Source: an uncultured cyanobacterium (lineage in GTDB: Bacteria; Cyanobacteriota; Cyanobacteriia; Pseudanabaenales; Pseudanabaenaceae). From it: DNA of 13,491 nucleotides. How positions within the stretch are numbered: position 1 is the stretch's first letter; each line of letters opens with the position of its first letter. Of the stretch, positions 6,285-11,941 are shown in pieces. Under the pieces are notes generated by a model. The model searched no databases and was not told the DNA's origin. It saw only the letters and a list, made by a program, of their open reading frames with translations. The stretch covers positions 1-13,491 of the forward strand of contig CAIJEA010000581.1 of the NCBI GenBank assembly GCA_903819605.1, given 5' to 3'. The translations under genes and the position numbers were made by a program.

Positions 6285-7836
6285 GGAATTTTCTCAATTG
6301 CAATCTACTACAGCTATTTGTCCCAGTCTCTTTAACGCCACCACTGCCCAAGATGGCATTCTTTCGCGTATCCGTTTACCTGCGGGATTAATCACTTCTA
6401 CTCAATGCGAAGTTCTCATACAGGTCGTTAATCAATTTGGTAATGGTGAAATCCAAATTACCAATCGAGCGAATCTGCAAATCCGTACTGACAAAGCTTT
6501 GCCTGAAGAAGTGCTGCTAGATTTTCAAGACTATGGGCTTGCCTCTAGTACCGAAAGTACAGATGGCTTACGAAATATGATGGCAAGTCCCAGTGCGGGG
6601 ATCGATGCCCATGCCAAAATCAATACAATTCCATTGGTTAAAGCATGGAATTTCTATCTGTTACAGCATCCCGAATTAGCGATTATTTCTAACAAGTTCA
6701 GTATTTGTTTTGATGGCGGTGAAGCAATTAGAGTTAGCGATCGCCCTAATGATATTTGCTTAGTAGCGGTTGAACTTAATGGCGAGATTTATTTTGATTT
6801 GCATTTAGGTTTAGGCGATCGCGGTGATTCGCCAGCACCAGTCGGTGTTTTAATCCCTCAAAATCAAGTCTTAGAAGTTCTTGCTGCCCTAACAGAGGTT
6901 TATCGGCAATATACTGAGCAAGAGCTAGAAAAGAAAATATATTCGCGATCGCGTCCTCCCCGCTTAAGAGAATTGCTTCATGATTGGGGCGTAGACAAGT
7001 ATCTTGCTCTAGTTGCAGAGAAACTAAGCTCCCCCCTACCCCCCTTAGAAAGGGGGGCTTTGGATAACTTAAACAATAAAAGCAAAGTCCCCCTTTTTAA
7101 GGGGGATGCCGAAGGCAGGGGGATCACATCTCTAAACGATGCACTAAGTTCCCGCATAGAGAAAGCATCTTTTCAACACATAGGAATTCATCCTCAAAAG
7201 CAATCAGGGCTTTTCTATATTGGTGTTGTCATTCCATTAGGAAGGTTGACTTCCTATCAATTACAAGGATTATCAAGTCTTGCTAAACAATATGCTGGTG
7301 GAGCCTTAAGGTTAACACCTTGGCAAAATCTGCTGATTACGGATATTGCCAAAGCCGATATTGAGCAGGTAACACAGGAGATCTTGAATTTAGGATTGTA
7401 TATTTCTGCTAATCATCCCTACGCGGCGATGGCTGCTTGTTCTGGCTCGACGGGCTGTAAGGCGGCGCTTAATGATACTCAGATAGATGCTCAAGCGATC
7501 GCCACGCATTTAGAAAACTGCATCCAACTCGATTCCCCTATTAATATGCATTTTTCAGGTTGTGACAAATCCTGTTCTCAACATCATCCCAGTGATATCG
7601 CTTTTGTCGGCATTCAGGCAAATCATGGCGATGCTTATATAGTTTATGTGGGTGATGGAAATGTCAGCTTTGGACGAAAGTTATATGCCGATTACCCAGC
7701 AAAGAATTTACCTGAATTAATGGAAAGATTGTTGAGAATCTATCAACATCAGCGTCAAAATCCTCAGCAAAGTTTCAGGGACTTCGTAAATAAATGTAAC
7801 CTTCGAGAACTCAAACAATTACTTGACCATGATTGA
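6271..7836 (+). CDS. cobG: Precorrin-3B synthase CobG
   Basis: The 521-residue product resembles nitrite/sulfite reductases and uses O2 to convert precorrin-3A to the 3B hydroxylactone, the step before ring contraction. The N-terminal ferredoxin-like half starts at CPSLFNATTAQDGILSRIRLP and the second half at about residue 300 (GLFYIGV). The siroheme-linked 4Fe-4S cysteines are present as Cys390, Cys396 (CSGSTGC), Cys431 and Cys435 (CDKSC). Residues about 254-284 (SPLPPLERGA...VPLFKGDAEGRGI) are encoded by a palindromic repeat inserted in frame between the halves. The start is unclear: GTG at 6271 lies in a hairpin, and TTG at 6283 or 6298 are alternatives that keep the conserved start; none has a Shine-Dalgarno. 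The 3' end overlaps cobH by 8 nt. Confidence 0.92.
   Translation: MIIFLEFSQLQSTTAICPSLFNATTAQDGILSRIRLPAGLITSTQCEVLIQVVNQFGNGEIQITNRANLQIRTDKALPEEVLLDFQDYGLASSTESTDGLRNMMASPSAGIDAHAKINTIPLVKAWNFYLLQHPELAIISNKFSICFDGGEAIRVSDRPNDICLVAVELNGEIYFDLHLGLGDRGDSPAPVGVLIPQNQVLEVLAALTEVYRQYTEQELEKKIYSRSRPPRLRELLHDWGVDKYLALVAEKLSSPLPPLERGALDNLNNKSKVPLFKGDAEGRGITSLNDALSSRIEKASFQHIGIHPQKQSGLFYIGVVIPLGRLTSYQLQGLSSLAKQYAGGALRLTPWQNLLITDIAKADIEQVTQEILNLGLYISANHPYAAMAACSGSTGCKAALNDTQIDAQAIATHLENCIQLDSPINMHFSGCDKSCSQHHPSDIAFVGIQANHGDAYIVYVGDGNVSFGRKLYADYPAKNLPELMERLLRIYQHQRQNPQQSFRDFVNKCNLRELKQLLDHD
7030..7123. repeat. Nested palindromic repeat inserted in frame in cobG
   Basis: About 94 bp consist of runs of C and G arranged as nested inverted repeats. 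One hairpin pairs CCCCCCTT with AAGGGGGG (7039-7046, 7050-7057) and a second TCCCCCTT with AAGGGGGA (7088-7095, 7099-7106). The two also pair with each other through CTTTG/CAAAG, and the outer arms (7030-7040, 7114-7123) pair imperfectly. A small TGCC-GAA-GGCA hairpin lies at 7107-7117. From memory, this C/G-run form is common between genes in cyanobacteria; here it is translated without a stop, between the two halves of CobG. Confidence 0.85.
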
Positions 7837-8458
7837 CTATATCCGCGACGGCAATGAAATATATCGTAAATCCTTCGCCACTATTCGCGCTGAGGCAAAT
7901 TTAGCAATTTTACCGCAAGCCCTACAAGTAGTTGCAGTCCGCCTAATTCATGCTTGTGGTATGACTGACATTGTCAACGATCTTGCCTATTCCGAAAATG
8001 TAGTAAAAATTGGCAGAGAAGCTTTGGAAAGTGGTGCAAATATTCTCTGTGACGCGCAGATGGTAGCTAATGGGGTAACCCGTAAGCGCTTACCTGCAAA
8101 TAATGCCGTAATTTGCACTCTCAATGAACCTGAAGTCCCAGAACTTGCTAAGCAAATTGGGAATACGCGATCGGCTGCTGCTATGGAACTTTGGCGATCG
8201 CATATTGAAGGATCGGTTGTGGCGATCGGTAATGCGCCAACTGCGTTATTTCGATTATTAGAATTACTCGATCGAGGTTTGCCCAAACCAGCCGTTATAC
8301 TAGGATTCCCTGTTGGTTTTGTCGGTGCGATCGAATCGAAAGCAGCATTGGCAGAAAATAGTCGTGGCGTACCCTTTTTGACGATTCACGGTCGTCGTGG
8401 GGGGAGCGCGATGTGCGCCGCAGCCTTGAATGCCTTAGCCATGGAGAATGAGTTATGA
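7829..8458 (+). CDS. cobH: Precorrin-8X methylmutase CobH/CbiC
   Basis: The 209-residue product moves the methyl group from C11 to C12 of precorrin-8, giving hydrogenobyrinate, the last step of ring synthesis in the aerobic route. The catalytic histidine context RLIHACGMTD is seen with His41, and the conserved GFPVGFVGAIESKAAL and GRRGGSAMCAAALNAL follow near the C-terminus. Length matches the family. The ATG at 7829 is preferred to a TTG 6 nt earlier because it is the stronger start codon; it overlaps the cobG stop (7834-7836). The TGA overlaps the cobI ATG by 4 nt. Its operon place after cobG and before cobI does not follow reaction order, as is common in these clusters. Confidence 0.95.
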   Translation: MIDYIRDGNEIYRKSFATIRAEANLAILPQALQVVAVRLIHACGMTDIVNDLAYSENVVKIGREALESGANILCDAQMVANGVTRKRLPANNAVICTLNEPEVPELAKQIGNTRSAAAMELWRSHIEGSVVAIGNAPTALFRLLELLDRGLPKPAVILGFPVGFVGAIESKAALAENSRGVPFLTIHGRRGGSAMCAAALNALAMENEL

Positions 8459-9207
8459 ACCTAGTCAATCAAATAGTCGAGCAAATAGAACCAATAATGG
8501 AAACAAAATCAAAAGGAAATCTCTATGGTTTAGGAATTGGTCCTGGCGATCCAGAACTATTGACTATCAAGGCGCATCGCATTTTAACCTCAGTACCTGT
8601 AATCGCTTATCCGACAATGGAAAGCGGTAAAGTCCTAGCAAGAGCGATTGTCGCTGACTATATTCGTCCTGAACAGATAGAAGTGCCGATGCCACTTCCA
8701 TTTAGTGTAGAGCGATCCTCTCAACCATCTTACGATCTCGGTGCGGCAAAAATCGCCGAACATCTCGAAGCTGGACGTGATGTGGCGGTTCTCTGCGAAG
8801 GCGATCCGATGCTCTATGGCTCCTTCATGTATATCTTCAATCGCCTATCTGACAGATTTCATACAGAGGTGATTCCCGGTATTTCTTCCACCTTTGCTAG
8901 TGCCGCTATGCTTGGCGCTCCCCTTACCTATCGTAATGATGTCTTGAGCATCATGCCTGCAACCTTAGAGGCTGATATTTTACGCGATCGCCTAGCAGTT
9001 GCTGATGCCGCAATTATTATTAAACTGGGCAGACATTTCGCTAAGGTCAAAGCAGTTTTAGAAGAATTAAATCTCTTCTCACGGGCACTATATATTGAAC
9101 GAGCTACAATGCCCAATCAAACGATCAAGCAAATTTCTGAAGTAGAACCCGATAACGTACCCTATTGGGCGATCGTGATGATTCCTAGCCAAACTAACCC
9201 GCAATAG
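8455..9207 (+). CDS. cobI: Precorrin-2 C20-methyltransferase CobI/CbiL
   Basis: The 250-residue cytoplasmic enzyme is a SAM-dependent tetrapyrrole methylase that methylates precorrin-2 at C20, the entry step from the heme/siroheme branch into corrins. Seen are the glycine-rich start GLGIGPGDPELLT (about 25-37), CEGDPMLYGSFMYIF (the GDP loop typical of the family), VIPGISSTFASAA, and KLGRHFAKV with ERATMPNQTI near the end. The start at 8455 overlaps the cobH stop by 4 nt (ATGA). An internal ATG at 8497 lies nearer the conserved domain, so residues 1-14 may not be made; the 4-nt overlap favours 8455. It is the last gene of the cobalamin run and converges on surE with only 14 nt between. Confidence 0.94.
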   Translation: MNLVNQIVEQIEPIMETKSKGNLYGLGIGPGDPELLTIKAHRILTSVPVIAYPTMESGKVLARAIVADYIRPEQIEVPMPLPFSVERSSQPSYDLGAAKIAEHLEAGRDVAVLCEGDPMLYGSFMYIFNRLSDRFHTEVIPGISSTFASAAMLGAPLTYRNDVLSIMPATLEADILRDRLAVADAAIIIKLGRHFAKVKAVLEELNLFSRALYIERATMPNQTIKQISEVEPDNVPYWAIVMIPSQTNPQ

Positions 9208-9221
9208 TAAGTTATTTCTTT

Positions 9222-9992
9222 TTATACCAACTTTTCTGTCCAAGTTTGCAAAAAAGGCATAGCTGAAGCAAGCGTCAAGTCATACTTGAGAGGCGTAATC
9301 GTAATGTAATTATCTCTAATTGCCTGAATATCCGTATCTGGTTCGGCTTCCTCTTCTATAATTACCCCAGATAACCAATAGTAAGTTTTGCCACGCGGAT
9401 CGATACGTTTCTCAAATTGATCGCGATAGCGGCGAATTCCTAGGCGGGTGACAACAGTACCGCAAATATCCTCTTCTGGAATTGCAGGAATATTTACATT
9501 AAGTAAAATTGCTTCTCCGAGTGGATAATCAGCGATCGCCTTAACAATTTTTCTGGCAAAGCTTGCAGCCGCACTGAAATCTAAATGAGCGAAACTTGCA
9601 AGGCTAAAGGCAATACTTGGAACTCCTTCGAGTACTCCTTCCATAGCTGCCGATACAGTGCCAGAGTATAAAACATCAGTACCTAAATTTGCACCCCGAT
9701 TAATCCCAGACAAAACCAAGTCGGGGCGATTGCTTAATAGTGCATCGAGAGCTAATTTTACAGTATCCGAAGGAGTCCCCGAACAAGCCCAAGCTTCAAT
9801 ATTTGATGGATAGACTCCCAAAATTTGATCGACTCTTAGAGGCTCTTGCAAAGTAAGCGCATGACCTGTAGCCGATCGCTCTCGGTCTGGACAGACAACT
9901 GTAATACGATGCTCAGTATCGCTAAGTACCTCAGCTAATGCCCTTACCCCTGGAGCATATATGCCATCATCATTACTAATAAGAATATTCAT
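9222..9992 (-). CDS. surE: 5'/3'-nucleotidase SurE
   Basis: The 256-residue product is a SurE metal-dependent phosphatase that removes phosphate from nucleoside monophosphates. The metal site is intact: Asp8 and Asp9 (NDDG), Ser40 (DRERSATGHALTL, 36-48) and Asn98 (SGINRGANLGTD, 95-106). The conserved SGTPSDTVKLAL (71-82) and YSGTVSAAMEG (109-119) are also there. Length fits the family. The ATG at 9992 is followed at once by the conserved first strand; no Shine-Dalgarno is seen. Only 23 nt separate it from the terminator-like hairpin after the DUF2808 gene, which leaves little room for a separate promoter, so it may depend on read-through from hisH. Confidence 0.96.
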   Translation of the reverse strand: MNILISNDDGIYAPGVRALAEVLSDTEHRITVVCPDRERSATGHALTLQEPLRVDQILGVYPSNIEAWACSGTPSDTVKLALDALLSNRPDLVLSGINRGANLGTDVLYSGTVSAAMEGVLEGVPSIAFSLASFAHLDFSAAASFARKIVKAIADYPLGEAILLNVNIPAIPEEDICGTVVTRLGIRRYRDQFEKRIDPRGKTYYWLSGVIIEEEAEPDTDIQAIRDNYITITPLKYDLTLASAMPFLQTWTEKLV

Positions 9993-10015
9993 ATTTAAGT
10001 CATAGAATTAACTTG

Positions 10016-10061
10016 TAAAACATAGGGAGTGGGGCACAAAGTGCCCCCTCCCTATGTTTTA
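10016..10061. terminator. Long hairpin between the DUF2808 gene and surE
   Basis: Arms 10016-10037 and 10041-10061 pair over about 21 bp around an AAA loop, with one bulged T at 10030. The core is GGGGCAC/GTGCCCC. The outer ends are AAAA and TTTT, so it can act on either strand. It overlaps the stop codon (10059-10061) of the DUF2808 gene, for which it is the probable - strand terminator. Confidence 0.75.
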
Positions 10062-10586
10062 ATCAAGGGTAATGACCCAAGAGCCAACGTAAACAGGTAC
10101 AGGTACATCAGCCCTCATTACTCTGCCATCAAACTGATAGAAACCGCTATAGTCTGGATTTCGCACGTTGGACAACACAGCTCGAAGCGCTGTTTTCGCG
10201 GGAATAGCTTCCTTGGGAACGATGGTAATACGGCGAGTTTCTTTATCCCAAGTTGCAGATTCAATTTCCAGATCTTTGCCACCACGACATTGGTCGGTTA
10301 CACGTAGTTTAATATCGGAAGTATCAAAGCTGCCATTAAAATGCTCAGGGTAGGTAATGATAACTTCGGAAACCTTAAACTTCTGTGGTTTGACTTCTAA
10401 ATAATAGCGATCGCTACGACCACTGACACCATTATCTAGGCAATAGTCAAGTGCACTATCTTTTACGTTGCCAAATAGAATAAATCCTGCATTAGATTGG
10501 GCGCGAACTATTGAAGGCGAAAACACTGCACAAGCTACAGCTAGACAAGAAACGATACCCAGTTTTTTGATCATTTGGATCTTCAT
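10059..10586 (-). CDS. DUF2808 family exported protein
   Basis: The 175-residue product has an export signal (residues 1-29: MKIQMIKK, a hydrophobic core, and VRA before the likely cut) and a mature domain resembling the cyanobacterial DUF2808 family. Recognisable parts are YYLEVKPQKFKVSEVIITYP, the acidic ATWDKETRRITIVPKEAIPAKT stretch, and the ending VPVPVYVGSWVITLD, close to the family's 'pv-Y-lG-W' end. Two cysteines in the mature part could form a disulfide. Its biochemical function is not known. The ATG at 10586 is chosen over a GTG at 10595; an ATG at 10574 is also possible. It follows hisH by 26 nt on the same strand, so the two are probably cotranscribed. Confidence 0.82.
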   Translation of the reverse strand: MKIQMIKKLGIVSCLAVACAVFSPSIVRAQSNAGFILFGNVKDSALDYCLDNGVSGRSDRYYLEVKPQKFKVSEVIITYPEHFNGSFDTSDIKLRVTDQCRGGKDLEIESATWDKETRRITIVPKEAIPAKTALRAVLSNVRNPDYSGFYQFDGRVMRADVPVPVYVGSWVITLD

Positions 10587-10612
10587 AAATCTCACAAGAC
10601 TTTACTATTATG

Positions 10613-11236
10613 CTACGCACTCATCATTCTGACGAAATTTGTTAGCAAATGTATCCCATGGGTGGATGATTTTTCGGGATGAAATTGCACAGCCATGATG
10701 TTATCTTTGGCGATCGCGACTGTAACCGTCTGACTACCATGGGTCGTAGTCGCAGCAGTCACAGCATCATCAATGGGTTCAGTGTAATAAGAATGCACAA
10801 AATACATCCAAGGACTATTTCCTAACTCTTGCCAGAGAGGACAACTGTCTTGGGTTAGTTCTAGCTGATTCCAGCCCATATGGGGAATAGTTAGATTTGG
10901 CTCATGCCTGAACCTCTTGACATTGCCCCGAATAATCCCTAATCCTGCTTCTTGCCCCTCTTCACTGCTCTCAAATAAAATTTGCATCCCTAAGCAAATT
11001 CCTAAAAATGGCTTGCCAGATGCGATCGCATCATTAATTGGTTGCTCTAGATTTGTTGCACGTAATTTCTGCATCGCAGGATCGAACGCCCCTACTCCAG
11101 GCAAAACAATCCCATCGGCTGCGGCTAACTCTTGCGGATTATTAGTGACAATTGGGGTTGCCCCTGCCATCTCTAAACCCTTGCAGGCAGAGTGCAAGTT
11201 GCCCATGTCGTAGTCAATCACTGCCACAACTGGCAT
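10613..11236 (-). CDS. hisH: Imidazole glycerol phosphate synthase, glutamine amidotransferase subunit HisH
   Basis: The 207-residue product is a class I glutaminase that makes ammonia and passes it to HisF, forming imidazole glycerol phosphate and AICAR in histidine synthesis. The catalytic triad is present: Cys81 in GICLGMQ, His186 and Glu188 in QFHPEKS. Other family motifs are DYDMGNLHS (8-16), LPGVGAFD (45-52), PHMGWNQL (118-125) and YFVHSYY (145-151). The ATG at 11236 has AGGAG (complement of 11244-11248) 7 nt before it. No hisF is in the window, so the partner lies elsewhere. Upstream is a palindromic divergent promoter region; downstream is the DUF2808 gene. Confidence 0.97.
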   Translation of the reverse strand: MPVVAVIDYDMGNLHSACKGLEMAGATPIVTNNPQELAAADGIVLPGVGAFDPAMQKLRATNLEQPINDAIASGKPFLGICLGMQILFESSEEGQEAGLGIIRGNVKRFRHEPNLTIPHMGWNQLELTQDSCPLWQELGNSPWMYFVHSYYTEPIDDAVTAATTTHGSQTVTVAIAKDNIMAVQFHPEKSSTHGIHLLTNFVRMMSA

Positions 11237-11293
11237 GATATTACTCCTAATTGATAGTTTGGCAATGGGGAACTTTGTAACCCCTCGCGGTTT

Positions 11294-11317
11294 CTTAAGC
11301 GATTATAATGGCTTAAG
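11294..11317. promoter_or_regulatory. Palindrome around a two-way TATAAT, divergent promoter or operator
   Basis: CTTAAGC (11294-11300) and GCTTAAG (11311-11317) are perfect inverted repeats around the 10-nt GATTATAATG. The centre gives TATAAT on the + strand (11304-11309) and also on the - strand (11307-11302). It lies in the 120-nt gap between hisH and the divergent gene at 11357, about 40 nt and 59 nt from their likely start sites. No good -35 is found for either direction. Operator function is inferred. Confidence 0.55.
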
Positions 11318-11356
11318 TCATGAGAAATAACATTGTAAGTACAGTAGAGGTTTAGA

Positions 11357-11806
11357 ATGACTGCCAATCTAGATGTTAACCATATTTTATTCACAATTAG
11401 TATTGGCGCGATCGCCCCGATCTGTATAGCTAGTAAAGCTTCAATTGCCGAAGAGTTGATGACGATCCCACAGCAAATAGTCGAGCCAAGTCTTTGGTGG
11501 AAATCGCAGCGACTTTACGAAGGCTGGGTAGAAAATATTGTTATCAATCAAGACACTAGAAAAGCGATCGTTACAATTAATGGGACTAGATGGGCTGCTT
11601 CTGATTATTTAACACGATTTACTTTTTTGTTTAAACTAGGCACGGAAGCTCGTAAACAAAACTTTGATGTATTACTTCATAACCGACGCGATGAACAGTT
11701 GGCAGAGTTCACCACACAAGATGAACATTGGAGAATAGATCCGACTTCTTTAGGTGCAGAGCCTTTTCGTGTCAATGCTCCTACAGTTTTTCAGCAGCAA
11801 TTTTAA
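11357..11806 (+). CDS. Conserved cyanobacterial protein of unknown function
   Basis: The 149-residue product has a hydrophobic stretch at about residues 8-25 (HILFTISIGAIAPICIA), followed by SKASIAEE, which reads as a signal peptide or membrane anchor. The rest is one small domain: EPSLWWKSQRLYEGWVENIV (43-62), then TINGTRWAASDYLTRFTFLFKLGTEARKQNFDVLLHN (73-109). The order 'PSLWW', 'V-N-W-DYL-R-F-G--AR' resembles, from memory, an uncharacterised family common in cyanobacteria. No catalytic or metal motif is seen, and I name no function. The ATG at 11357 has AGAGG (11346-11350) 6 nt upstream. It diverges from hisH across a palindromic promoter and ends before a convergent hairpin. An RNA- or membrane-linked role is possible but unsupported. 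Confidence 0.75.
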   Translation: MTANLDVNHILFTISIGAIAPICIASKASIAEELMTIPQQIVEPSLWWKSQRLYEGWVENIVINQDTRKAIVTINGTRWAASDYLTRFTFLFKLGTEARKQNFDVLLHNRRDEQLAEFTTQDEHWRIDPTSLGAEPFRVNAPTVFQQQF

Positions 11807-11866
11807 AATGGAGAGATGGCAACATACATTCTCTACTGTGCTAAGTACTTGTGCAAAATAAATTAC

Positions 11867-11915
11867 CCAAACCCGTAAAGTTGTGCCCCTGCGGGGCACA
11901 ACTTTACGGGTTTGG
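11867..11915. terminator. 23-bp perfect hairpin between convergent genes
   Basis: Arms 11867-11889 and 11893-11915 are perfect reverse complements around a TGC loop, the longest perfect stem in the window, with the core GTGCCCC/GGGGCAC. It lies between the + strand gene ending at 11806 and the - strand channel gene ending at 11942. There is no T-run on either side, so a bidirectional terminator or mRNA end-protector is inferred from position and stem only. Confidence 0.7.
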
Positions 11916-11941
11916 ATGTGGAATTAATTATATACGTCTAC

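Noticed and set aside
7030..7123. CRISPR-like or transposon copy in cobG
   Set aside because: There is only one unit, no spacers, no transposase and no clear target duplication; it fits a small palindromic repeat better.
6271..7836. Sulfite or nitrite reductase instead of CobG
   Set aside because: The fold and cysteine pattern are shared, but the short length, the CPSLF...AQDG start and the position between cobW and cobH favour CobG.
8448..8630. Short + strand frame overlapping the cobI start
   Set aside because: It is out of frame with cobI, and its product is composed of shadow residues only.
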